From JAXMAO01 sp046350375 (GTDB taxonomy: Bacteria; Planctomycetota; Phycisphaerae; UBA1845; UTPLA1): a DNA stretch of 64,000 nt. Location of the stretch: the NCBI GenBank assembly GCA_046350375.1, contig JAXMAO010000004.1, positions 248,001-312,000 on the forward strand, read 5' to 3'. The number at the start of each line of letters is the position of its first letter. Position 1 is the stretch's first letter. Shown here piece after piece: positions 9,238 to 17,477 of this stretch. Below the pieces are notes generated by a model. The model was given only the letters and a program-made list of their open reading frames with translations. It was not told the DNA's origin and searched no databases. The translations under genes were made by a program, and so were the position numbers.

Positions 9238-10281
9238 CTACTCTGCGCCGCGCAGTTCGACGGGCGTGGCGGAATATTCGTACACCCACTTGTTGGCGCC
9301 CATGCGGAAGTTGTCGATCCGCCAGCCGTTGCCGCGGGCCATGACGTTGCGGATGTACTGGGGCGGATCCTCGTTGGCCGGCTCGGGCGGGAAGAGGGTC
9401 AGCACGTCGTAGGCATCGCCCTTCTTGCGGAGCTGGACCTTGCGGACCGTGCCGTCGCAGAAGCCGACGTTGAACTCGGCCAGCTTGCCGTGCCAGCCGG
9501 GGATGTCGAGCGGAACGTCGGTCCCGCCGCCGCCGCCGGACGAGGCGCCGGCGTCGATCCACTCCTGCGTGGAGAGGAAGGCCTGGGCGAAGCGGTGCTC
9601 GTAGAACAGCGTCAGCTCGGACGAGTTGTTGATCGTGCTGCTCGGCCGCATGAACGAGCCGAACCGCAGGCCGGTCGGCTGACCTTGCAGGGTCGGCCCG
9701 CCGAACCAGACGAAATCGCCTTGATAGCTGTTACCGAAGCCTTCGTACATCGAGCGGCGGATGACGTCCTCGACCGTGCCGAGCGAACAGGGGTTCGGGT
9801 TGTAGAATTGCGGCTCGTAGTTGGGGTTTTCAACCGCGCCCTGGTCGGACGGGCAGGCATATTCCTTGAAGACCTGGCCGGGCCCGAGCTGCAGGCCGGA
9901 CTGCTGAATGTTGTAGGCGCGATTGACGACGCCGAGGTTCGTCCCGGCGGGTGCCTGGCCGGGGCTGACGGGCCAGTCGCTGCGCTGCTCGCCGCAGATG
10001 CCTTCGCTCCCGCCGTAGTCCCAGGCGCCGAGGCCGCGCCAGTTGTAGTCGCCGGAGAGGGCCTGCTGATGCAGGATGCCGGTGCGCGTCGAGACCTGGT
10101 TGGTGGCGGCGGCCTGGCTGATGGACTTGATGTTGGCCGCGCACTTCAGACGAATGCCCTCCTGCCGCGCGGCGGTGAGCGACGGCAGCAGGATGGAGAT
10201 GAGCAGGGCGATGATCGAGATGACGACCAGAAGCTCGATCAGCGTGAACGCCTGCGCGTTCGTCCGTTGTGCACGATGCAT
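9238..10281 (-). CDS. Prepilin-like secreted protein with canonical N-terminal methylation motif
   Basis: A protein of 347 residues. The start at 10281 is chosen because AAGGAG precedes it by 7 bases and because it gives a short basic leader before the processing site A|FTLIELLVVIS at about 14-15, followed by a single hydrophobic helix. Longer readings upstream add an unlikely polar extension. The large C-terminal domain has LGAWDYGG, CPSDQG, SYQGDFVWF, GSFMRPSSTINNSSEL and PGWHG...CDGTV, the last resembling the H-x9-DG signature of planctomycete DUF1559 proteins but with 11 residues between H and DG. Expected to be an exported fibre or pseudopilin-like subunit. Close paralogue of the next gene upstream. 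Confidence 0.85.
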   Translation of the reverse strand: MHRAQRTNAQAFTLIELLVVISIIALLISILLPSLTAARQEGIRLKCAANIKSISQAAATNQVSTRTGILHQQALSGDYNWRGLGAWDYGGSEGICGEQRSDWPVSPGQAPAGTNLGVVNRAYNIQQSGLQLGPGQVFKEYACPSDQGAVENPNYEPQFYNPNPCSLGTVEDVIRRSMYEGFGNSYQGDFVWFGGPTLQGQPTGLRFGSFMRPSSTINNSSELTLFYEHRFAQAFLSTQEWIDAGASSGGGGGTDVPLDIPGWHGKLAEFNVGFCDGTVRKVQLRKKGDAYDVLTLFPPEPANEDPPQYIRNVMARGNGWRIDNFRMGANKWVYEYSATPVELRGAE

Positions 10282-10644
10282 GACTCGCTCCTTCTTGACC
10301 CGGTAACCGGTTTGTTCGTTACTGCACTGGTTCGGGCGTGTCCGAATTCGCTTCCGGTGGGGTCGCGGTATCCGACCGCGCCCCGCGCTCTCTGAGCTGC
10401 GCGTGCCCCCCACAGTCCAGGAATCCTAACCCGATTCTAATGCAATCGGGACAGGACGACTATGGGTTTCTGGCCGTTTTTGTTGCCGGGCCTGCATCCT
10501 GTTTGACGCGTGGCGACCCGCGCGGTTCCAGTGCGACGCCCCATTATTCGCTGCCGACCGCACGGCGCGGGGCCACATCAGCGCTGTCGCGCGTCTAACT
10601 TGTGCGATTGTCTGGAGATACGGCGACCCGCCGGGCAATTGCGG
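10282..10644 (-). other. Gene-free stretch between two prepilin-like genes
   Basis: These 363 bases separate the 3' end of one prepilin-like gene from the start of the next. They hold the AAGGAG ribosome binding site of the gene at 10281 and an inverted repeat at 10431-10451 (CCCGATT, 7-base loop, AATCGGG) with no T-run on either side. The base composition is less GC-rich than the flanking genes. I see no supported open frame and no convincing promoter hexamers. Confidence 0.5.
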
Positions 10645-11673
10645 TTAGTCCGCGCCGCGCTGGTCGACGGGCGTGATGCCGTATTCATAGACCCACTTGT
10701 TGCGGGCCATGCGGAAGTTGTCGATCCGCCAGCCGTTGCCGCGCGCCATCACCGAGCGGATGAGCTGGGGCGGGTTTTCGCCGGCCGGGGACGGCGGGAA
10801 GAGCGTGAGGGAGTCGAGCGCGAAGCCTTTGCGCAGCAGCTTGATCTTGCGGACGGTGCCGTCGCAGAAGCCGACGTTGAACTCGCCGAGCTGGCCGTGC
10901 CAGCCGGGGACGTCGAGCGCGGCCGACCCGCCGCCGCCGGCGTCGATCCATTCCTGGGTCGAGAGGAAGGCCTGCGCGAAGCGGTGTTCGTAGAAGAGGG
11001 TCAGCTCGGCAGAGTTGTTGATCGAGCTGGTGGGGCGCATGAACGAACCGAATCGCAGCGCCGTGCTGGAGCCCTGAATGGTCGGCCCGCCGAACCAGAT
11101 GAAGTCGCCTTGGTAGCTGTTGCCGAAGCCTTCGTACATCGAGCGCGTGGTGATGTCTTCGATCTGTCCGAGGCTGCACGGCTGGGCGGTGTCGTCGCCG
11201 AATTCGGCCTCGTAGTTCGGATTTCTCAGCGTGCCCTGGTCGGCGGGGCAGGAGTATTCCTTGAAGACGGCGCCCAGACCGAGCTGCGCGCCCGACTGGG
11301 CGACGTTGTACGCGCGATTGATCAGGCCGAAGTTCTGTCCGCCGGGCGCCGGACCGGGCGAGAGCGGCCAGTCCGACCGGAACGCGCCGCACAGCCCGTC
11401 GTTGCCGCCGAAATCCCACGCCCCCAGGCCGCGCCAGTTGTAGTCGCCGGAGACGGCCTGCTGATGCAGGATGCCCTTGCGCGTGGCGACCTGGTTGGCG
11501 GCGGCGGCCTGTCCGATGGTGCGGATGTTGGCGGCGCACTTGATGCGAATGCCTTCCTGGCGCGCGGCGGCCAGCGACGGCAGGAGAATCGACACCAGCA
11601 GCGCGATGACGGAGATGACGACCAGCAGCTCGATGAGCGTGAAGGCGCGCCGACGAGGTTTGCAGCGAGACAT
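10645..11673 (-). CDS. Prepilin-like secreted protein with canonical N-terminal methylation motif
   Basis: A protein of 342 residues whose start at 11673 is supported by AGGA 8 bases upstream and by the short basic leader MSRCKPRRRA before FTLIELLVVISVIALL. It shares nearly every motif of the neighbouring prepilin-like protein (GILHQQAVSGDYNWRG, LGAWDFGGNDG, CPADQGT, SYQGDFIWFGG, FYEHRFAQAFLSTQEW, GWHGQ...CDGTV), so the two are recent duplicates. The expected fate is export, cleavage after Ala and assembly in a type IV pilus or type II secretion-like fibre. No pilus assembly ATPase or peptidase gene is in the window. Confidence 0.85.
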   Translation of the reverse strand: MSRCKPRRRAFTLIELLVVISVIALLVSILLPSLAAARQEGIRIKCAANIRTIGQAAAANQVATRKGILHQQAVSGDYNWRGLGAWDFGGNDGLCGAFRSDWPLSPGPAPGGQNFGLINRAYNVAQSGAQLGLGAVFKEYSCPADQGTLRNPNYEAEFGDDTAQPCSLGQIEDITTRSMYEGFGNSYQGDFIWFGGPTIQGSSTALRFGSFMRPTSSINNSAELTLFYEHRFAQAFLSTQEWIDAGGGGSAALDVPGWHGQLGEFNVGFCDGTVRKIKLLRKGFALDSLTLFPPSPAGENPPQLIRSVMARGNGWRIDNFRMARNKWVYEYGITPVDQRGAD

Positions 11674-11767
11674 GCGCGAATTCCTGCCGCGGATTCGAGC
11701 GGGGCCGCGGCGCCCGTTTCGGCCAGCGTGTCGGCGAATCGGCATGATACCGCGCGGCGCGGCGCGG

Positions 11768-11808
11768 CGTGAAACAACGAGGCCCGCCGACGCACGTCGA
11801 CGGGCCTC
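11768..11808 (-). terminator. Rho-independent terminator after the FecR-like gene
   Basis: A 9-bp outer stem (11777-11785 with 11800-11808, CGAGGCCCG/CGGGCCTCG) with further inner pairing is followed in the minus direction by TTGTTTC. It lies about 60 bases after the stop of the FecR-like gene. Confidence 0.75.
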
Positions 11809-11871
11809 GCGGAACTGGTTGCAGGGATTCGATTCGGCCCAGGCGGCCGAACCCAGGCGCGGGGAGCGCCG

Positions 11872-12852
11872 CTATTTGTGCTTGCCGTTGGGCACGGTTC
11901 CGAAGCCGATGCCGAAGGAGCCGTCGGGGCTGCCGATGGTTCCTGGCTGTCGGTTGCCGAAAAGGGCCCGGGTCTGCAAGGCCTGGAACAGCCGCAGCTG
12001 GCCGGTCTGGCCGCCACTGCTGTCGCCGAGAAGCCGGGCGAGGCCGTTCTTGGGGTTACCGGGGCCGACGATGCCGCCGTTGCCGAACAGGGCGACCTGG
12101 TTGCCGCCGCCGCGGAGCAGAATGCCCAGACCGTCGCTGTTCTCGTAGAAGAACTGCTGGTCCTTGCCCATCAGGCCGTACGGGATGAGTTGCACCTGGC
12201 GGTTGAACTGGGCCGACTGCACCCAGCGGGCCATGAGCTGATTGACGGCCTGGCCAGGCAGGATGAGCTGGCGCTGACCGCTGAGGCGATTGATGGCCTC
12301 GACCAGGCCGCGGTCGGCCAGGGTCATGCTCCAGCGGCCGGTGCCGCGTTCGTATTCAAAGCGGAAGTCCCAGGTGCCGCGCTTGGAAAGCGTGGCGACG
12401 GGAGATTCGATCTGCATGTCGCTGCGCAGGCCGCCCTCGGCGACGCCGGCGCGGATGGCGCCGTAGGCCAGCCCGAGGCGCGTCTTGGCGGATTCGCTCG
12501 ACAGTGCCAGTTCGTCGATCGAGGCGAAGGTCATGCTCTCGACCATGATGACGGAGGGAGGCGTGGCGGGTTCGAGCACCAACAGCAGCGCGCTGCGAAC
12601 GGGCACGTCGAGCTGCACGCCGCCGGCGAGCGCGTCGCCGACCTTGATGGCGGTCCAGCCCTGGGAACTCTTCTGGTCGGTGCCGATCTTGGCCCTGCCG
12701 CGGTCCGCTGGCCGGACCGGTGCGCATTTCAATCACGCGGTAGCGGGCCGGCGCGTTAGCCGGCGGCTTCCGCGGCCAGCAGATGCGCCGTGGGCCAGCA
12801 GGGCGACCCCCGCGACAGTGTTGAGCGTCTTCATCCAAGCGAGCCGATTCAT
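11872..12852 (-). pseudogene. FecR-like secreted protein with two frame disruptions in its N-terminal part
   Basis: An ATG at 12852 opens a good signal peptide, MNRLAWMKTLNTVAGVALLA ending HGASA. Matching sequence then continues in a second frame (PANAPARYRVIEMRTGPAS, about 12770-12690) and in a third frame from about 12690 to the stop at 11872 (KIGTDQKSSQGWTAIKVGDA onward). The third part carries the FecR-like pattern: VGDAL, ELALSSESAKTRLGLAYG and SDMQIESPVATLSKRGTWDF. FecR-domain proteins of planctomycetes are mostly exported and poorly studied. Two single-base changes would restore one frame of about 325 residues, so this is either decay or consensus error. Confidence 0.68.
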
Positions 12853-12958
12853 GTGTGAGCCCCTCGTGCTCCGCGTCTGACCGCGCGGGAGCGCGGCAGA
12901 CGTTGTCCGGAGGCGGCTACAGTTTCCGTGCCACTGCGTGCGAGCGATGGCCCGCACG

Positions 12959-12964
12959 ATTATA
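12959..12964 (-). promoter_or_regulatory. Candidate -10 element (TATAAT, minus strand) for the FecR-like gene
   Basis: On the minus strand GATATAATCG holds a consensus -10 about 107 bases before the ATG at 12852. No convincing -35 hexamer is present 16-18 bases upstream. Confidence 0.35.
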
Positions 12965-13126
12965 TCGGCGTCTGGGCATGTTGGCTGCCCGGTGGGCGAA
13001 AGTTGTCTGGGCAGTTCTACCCACCGCATGCGGCGGGTTGCCCAGCGGGCGGAGCGGATCGGCATTGTCCCGCAGGGCGATCTGCGCGGCGTCGGGCGGC
13101 GTACCCCGTGGAACGGAGGCGGGCCG

Positions 13127-14042
13127 GTGAGACGGATCTTGTCGCGCACGCGTGATCGTTCCCCCGCGGGCAACTGCCTGGCGGCGTGCGCGCGCGCTGC
13201 TGCTGCTGGCGGCCTGCCGGTCCGAGCCGCCGCGCGACTGCGCCCCGCGCCGCCTACCAGCATGCCGGCTCCTGCGGGCGGCAGCCGGAACTCAACGGCG
13301 CGGCGCTGGATTCGCTGAGCGAGCGCAGATCGAGGCTGCTCGCGGAACTGCGCCCGCGCGAGCCCGACGTGCGGCGGCGAGTGGTGACGCCAGCGCGGCG
13401 GCAGATCGGGCAGCGCTACCAGCTCGGTGTGCTGGGGGAAGGCGGGCGCGAGCCGTACGACCGCGATCCGCTCTATTGCCTGTCGGCGAGCGACTGCGTG
13501 ACCTTTGTCGAACAGAGCTGGGCGCGGCGCTGTCGGCGGGCTGGGACGAGTTCATGTCAAACCTGATCCGCATTCGCTACCGCGACGGGCAGGTCGGCAT
13601 GCTGACGCGGAATCACTTCACCGAGGCCGACTGGAACGTGAACAACCGCTGGCTGTTTCGCGACCTGACGCGGTCGCTGGCGGGAGGGCGGCCGTTCGAG
13701 TTTCGCGTGCGGATCGACCGGGCGGCGTTCTTCCGGCGACAGGGGATCGATCGGCCGATGGCGGTGCAGGTGTGGCCGGAGGTGGCGATTCCGCGGGCGA
13801 CGGTGGCGGCGGCGGAGTCGCGGCTGGCGGGCGGGGACGTGATCGAGTTTGTCGGCGGAACGGCGGCCGCGCCCTACGTGGGGCACATGGGTCTGCTGGA
13901 GCGTGACGGGCAGGGGAGGGTGTGGCTGATTCACTCGGGGTCGCCGCGGGTGGCGCGGTTGCGCCTGGGCGAGTACCTGGCGGCGCATCCCAAGTGGCTG
14001 GCGGTGAAGGTGCTGCGCGTGCCGGGCGGCGGCGGCGGTTGA
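13127..14042 (+). pseudogene. DUF1460 (N-acetylmuramoyl-L-alanine amidase-like) lipoprotein with frame disruptions
   Basis: The body matches the DUF1460 family of NlpC/P60-like cysteine hydrolases, thought to act on peptidoglycan: YDRDPLYCLSASDCVTFVEQ (with the likely catalytic Cys), IRYRDGQ, RNHFTEADWN, GGDVIEFVGG, HMGLLERD. A lipoprotein signal, ALLLLAACRS, is near the start. The pieces lie in different frames: the signal (about 13152-13240) and the C-terminal two thirds (13515-14042) share one frame, while the middle with the catalytic Cys is in another. A base missing near 13515 explains the second change. GGAGG at 13115-13119 before GTG at 13127 suggests the true start, needing a further shift. 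Decay or sequence error. Confidence 0.68.
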
Positions 14043-14092
14043 ACCGGGGCGCGGCAAGGCCGGGGCTGGGCGCGGGGGCGGGGCGAATCGGT

Positions 14093-14098
14093 TACAAT
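14093..14098 (+). promoter_or_regulatory. Candidate -10 element (TACAAT) of the M16 peptidase gene
   Basis: TACAAT lies 80 bases before the ATG at 14179, which itself has AGGAG at 14167-14171. No clear -35 is seen. Confidence 0.35.
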
Positions 14099-14178
14099 TC
14101 CGCCTTCTGCACCGCGTCTGGACGGCCTCTTTCGGGGCCGCGATCGGTGGCGAATTTCGGGGTTTCAGGAGCGCAATC

Positions 14179-16983
14179 ATGCGTCGGTGGGCTGGAGTGT
14201 GTGCGATTGCGGCGATCGGGCTGGTGACAGGCGTGACGGCGCTGCGTGCGGCCGAGGGCGGCAAGTCGGCCGAGCCGCAGAAGGTCACCTCGGTCGAGGG
14301 GATCACCGAGTATCGACTGGCGAACGGGCTGCGGGTGCTGCTGTTTCCCGACCAGTCGAAGCCGACGGTAACGGTGAACGCGACCTACTTCGTCGGCTCG
14401 CGGCACGAGGGCTACGGCGAGACCGGCATGGCCCACCTGCTGGAGCACATGGTGTTCAAGGGGACGCCGAAGCATCCGCAGATCTGGAAGTCGCTGCAGG
14501 ACCACGGCGCGAACTTCAACGGCTCGACCAACTTCGATCGCACCAACTATTTCGAGACGCTGGCGGCGAATGACGAGAACCTGGAGTTCGCGCTGGCGAT
14601 GGAAGCCGACCGCATGGTCAACAGCAACATCGCCCGTAAGGACCTGGACTCGGAGTTCTCGGTGGTGCGGAACGAGTTTGAGATGGGCGAGAACAGCCCG
14701 GTCAACGTGCTGTCGGAGCGGATGTACTCGTCGGCCTACCTGTGGCACAACTACGGCAAGAGCACGATCGGCTCGCGCGAGGACATTGAGCGCGTGCCGA
14801 TCGACCGGCTGAAGGCGTTCTACACCAAGTTCTACCAGCCGGACAACGCGATGCTGGTGGTGGCGGGCAAATTCGACCCGGTCAAGACGCTGGCGCGGGT
14901 GAACGAGCTGTTCGGGTCGATTCCGAAGCCGGCGCGGGTGCTGGAGCCGACTTACACGGTCGAGCCGCCGCAGGACGGCGAGCGCGAGGTGGTGCTGCGG
15001 CGCGTGGGCGACGTGCAGGCGGTGGGCTGCCTGTATCACATCTGCGCGGGCACGCACACCGACATGCCGGCGCTGGACATGCTGGCGGACATTCTGACGG
15101 CCGACCAGACCGGGCGGCTGTACAAGGCGCTGGTCGAGTCGCAGCTGGCGACGAGCGTGCGCGGCAGCGCCGATGCGCTGGCCGAGCCGGGCGTGCTGGA
15201 GGTGCTGGCCGAGGTGCGGCTGGACAAGTCGCTGGACGACGCGCGGAAGGCGCTGCTGTCGACGCTGGACGGGCTGGCGGCGGCGGAGTTCACGGCCGAG
15301 GAGCTCGACCGGGCGAAGAACGCGTTTGCCAAGCAGTTCGAGCTGATGATGGGCGACCCGGGTCGCGTGGGCATCCGGCTGTCGGAGTTTGGCGCGCAGG
15401 GCGACTGGCGACTGATGTTCCTCTATCGCGACCGCGTGGCGGGCGTGACGGTGGCGGACCTGAAGCGCGTCGCGATGGCCTATCTGAAGCCGGCCAACCG
15501 GACGGTGGGCATGTTCATGCCGACCAAGTCTCCGGAGCGGACGCGCGTCCCGGCGACGCCGGACCTGGCGTCGGTACTGAAGGAGTACAAGGGTCACGAG
15601 GCGGTGGCGGAAGGCGAGGCGTTCGACTCGACGCCGATGACGATCGAGTCGCGGACGACGCGCACCCAGACGCCGTATGGCATGAAGCTGGCGATGCTGC
15701 CGAAGAAGACGCGCGGCAAGAAGGTGAACGCTACGCTGACGCTGCGCTACGGCAACCTGAAGGAGCTGACCGGCAAGGCCCAGGCGACGGCGCTGCTGGG
15801 CCCGATGCTGATGGCGGGTACGCCGAAGCACACCAAGCGGCAGATTCAGGACGAGTTCGACCGGCTGAAGGCGCAGGTGTCGATTGGCGGCGGCGGGGGC
15901 CGGCGGATGGCCGGGATGATGTCGGCCGCGATGGGCGGCACGCCGGGCGTGCTGACGGTCAACATCGAGACGGTGCGGGCGAACCTGCCGGCCGTGCTCG
16001 AGCTGGTGGCCGAGTGCCTTAAGGAGTCGAACTTCCCCGAGCAGGAGTTCGAGAAGATGCGGAAGCAGTCGCTGGCGGCGGTCGAGCAGATGATGTCCGA
16101 GCCGATGACGCTGGCGATGGTCGAGTTCCGGCGGCGGACGATGCCGATGCAGCCGGACGATCCGCGCTACGTGACGACGTTTGCCGAGCGGGCCGAGCGG
16201 CTGAAGGCCGTGAAGCTCGACGACGTGAAGAAGGTTTACACGGAGATGGTGGGCGCCGGGGCGGCCGAGTTGGCGATGGTCGGCGACTTCGACGCGTCGG
16301 AAGTGCGGACGATTGTCGACCACCTGTTCGGGAACTGGAAGTCGGCAGTCGCGTTCGCGCGGATCGAGACGCCGTATATCGAAGCCAGGCCGGACCTGGC
16401 GGTCATCAACACGCCCGACAAGGCCAACGCGCTGATCGTGCTGGGGACGAACCTGCAGATTCGCGATGACGACCCCGACTATCCGGCGCTGCTGATGGCC
16501 AACTACATCCTGGGCGGGAACGCCAACTCGCGGCTCATCAACCGGCTGCGGCAGAAGGAAGGCTTCTCGTACAGCGTCAGCTCGTCGCTGGGCGCCAGCG
16601 CCAAGGACCGGGTGGCGATGTTCAGCGCGTTTGCGATCTGCAACCCGAACAACGCCGAGAAGGCGATTGCCGCGGCGCGCGAGGAGATGACTCGGCTGGT
16701 GAAGGACGGCGTCACGCAGCAGGAGCTGGACGATGCCCGCAAGGGTTACTTCGAGGACTTCAAGGTCGGGCTGTCGAACGACGGGATGGTGTCGATGACG
16801 CTGGCCCGCCAGTCGTTTGAAGGCCGGACGATGAAGTTCACCGACGCACAGCTGACCGCGATTCGCGAGCTGACGCCGGCGGCCGTGACGGCGGCGGCCG
16901 CGAAGTACCTGGTGCCCGAGCGGCTGATTGTGATCCGGGCGGGCGACTTCCAGAAAGGCGGCGGCGAGGCCGGCGGTCGTTAG
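14179..16983 (+). CDS. M16 family (pitrilysin-like) zinc metallopeptidase, two-domain, secreted
   Basis: A protein of 934 residues with a signal peptide (MRRWAGVCAIAAIGLVTGVT, cleavage near ALRA). The inverted zinc motif HLLEH is at 86-90 and the third ligand is probably E166 in VVRNE, the spacing usual for M16. A second M16 homologous half (about 480-930), with INRLRQKEGFSYSVSSSLGA near its end, lacks the zinc motif, as in M16B-type fused or heterodimeric peptidases. It should degrade peptides in the periplasm or at the outer membrane. ATG with AGGAG 7 bases upstream. A strong terminator follows, so it is probably a single-gene transcript. Confidence 0.92.
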   Translation: MRRWAGVCAIAAIGLVTGVTALRAAEGGKSAEPQKVTSVEGITEYRLANGLRVLLFPDQSKPTVTVNATYFVGSRHEGYGETGMAHLLEHMVFKGTPKHPQIWKSLQDHGANFNGSTNFDRTNYFETLAANDENLEFALAMEADRMVNSNIARKDLDSEFSVVRNEFEMGENSPVNVLSERMYSSAYLWHNYGKSTIGSREDIERVPIDRLKAFYTKFYQPDNAMLVVAGKFDPVKTLARVNELFGSIPKPARVLEPTYTVEPPQDGEREVVLRRVGDVQAVGCLYHICAGTHTDMPALDMLADILTADQTGRLYKALVESQLATSVRGSADALAEPGVLEVLAEVRLDKSLDDARKALLSTLDGLAAAEFTAEELDRAKNAFAKQFELMMGDPGRVGIRLSEFGAQGDWRLMFLYRDRVAGVTVADLKRVAMAYLKPANRTVGMFMPTKSPERTRVPATPDLASVLKEYKGHEAVAEGEAFDSTPMTIESRTTRTQTPYGMKLAMLPKKTRGKKVNATLTLRYGNLKELTGKAQATALLGPMLMAGTPKHTKRQIQDEFDRLKAQVSIGGGGGRRMAGMMSAAMGGTPGVLTVNIETVRANLPAVLELVAECLKESNFPEQEFEKMRKQSLAAVEQMMSEPMTLAMVEFRRRTMPMQPDDPRYVTTFAERAERLKAVKLDDVKKVYTEMVGAGAAELAMVGDFDASEVRTIVDHLFGNWKSAVAFARIETPYIEARPDLAVINTPDKANALIVLGTNLQIRDDDPDYPALLMANYILGGNANSRLINRLRQKEGFSYSVSSSLGASAKDRVAMFSAFAICNPNNAEKAIAAAREEMTRLVKDGVTQQELDDARKGYFEDFKVGLSNDGMVSMTLARQSFEGRTMKFTDAQLTAIRELTPAAVTAAAAKYLVPERLIVIRAGDFQKGGGEAGGR

Positions 16984-17032
16984 CGCGGTCGCGCGACGGG
17001 CTGTCGCGCGGAATGAAGTGCACGTTCATCGC

Positions 17033-17072
17033 GGGGCTGGTTGGCGCAGGTCGACCGGCCCCTTTTTTTTTT
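17033..17072 (+). terminator. Rho-independent terminator after the M16 peptidase gene
   Basis: A 9-bp stem with one G-T pair (17033-17041 with 17054-17062, GGGGCTGGT/ACCGGCCCC) and a 12-base loop is followed directly by ten T (17063-17072). Confidence 0.88.
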
Positions 17073-17132
17073 CGGGCGCGCGGCGGTGCTGAAAAACGAA
17101 TTGCGGAGTGGCTCGCGCGGCTGGTCGCCGGC

Positions 17133-17303
17133 CTACATCGACGGGGTCTGAAGCAGGCTGGTGATGAACTGGGTGATCAGCCGGACGCCGACCGGAAGCA
17201 GCTGTCCGAGGAGCTGGATTCCGAACTGCATGGCGGTGAAGCCGGCGTTGATGAACAGGACCATGAAGTCCTGGATGGTCGGGTTGCCCTGGGTGGTGCC
17301 CAT
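17133..17303 (-). CDS. Small hydrophobic protein (56 residues), unknown function
   Basis: The ATG at 17303 is preceded by GGAGG with a 6-base gap, a better ribosome binding site than most in this window, which argues that this short gene is real. The product starts with a polar MGTTQGNPTIQDF and is then almost entirely hydrophobic or amphipathic to the end, with two candidate membrane helices (about 13-33 and 34-52). There is no signal peptidase site. I do not recognise a family; a membrane-associated peptide, such as an accessory subunit or a toxin-like peptide, is possible but unsupported. It lies alone between the M16 terminator and mqnA, on the opposite strand. Confidence 0.6.
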   Translation of the reverse strand: MGTTQGNPTIQDFMVLFINAGFTAMQFGIQLLGQLLPVGVRLITQFITSLLQTPSM

Positions 17304-17463
17304 CGCTCGCCTCCGTGACGCTCCGCGGGGAGCCCGGCCGCGGGCCGCCCGGTAATCTTCTACTCGGTCAGGCCGGGGTGGTTTCAATACATTTGAATCG
17401 GGCCTGCGCGACGGCCGGGCGACCGGCACGCGGCACGGCCGGGGAAGTTTGCAGCGCCGTCCG

Positions 17464-17469
17464 TATAAT
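17464..17469 (+). promoter_or_regulatory. TATAAT -10 element 8 bases before mqnA ATG (leaderless transcript candidate)
   Basis: A consensus TATAAT ends at 17469 and the mqnA ATG is at 17478, so transcription would start at or one base before the start codon. No Shine-Dalgarno sequence is present. The -35 region is poor. Confidence 0.5.
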
Positions 17470-17477
17470 CCCGCCTC

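Noticed and set aside
10431..10451. Hairpin CCCGATT/AATCGGG considered as a terminator for the prepilin-like gene at 10645
   Set aside because: No T-run follows on either strand and it lies nearly 200 bases from the stop; kept only as a note in the gene-free stretch.
14092..16323. A 743-residue open frame antisense to the M16 peptidase gene
   Set aside because: Same high-GC artefact; its sequence is His/Arg/Leu-rich with no family resemblance.
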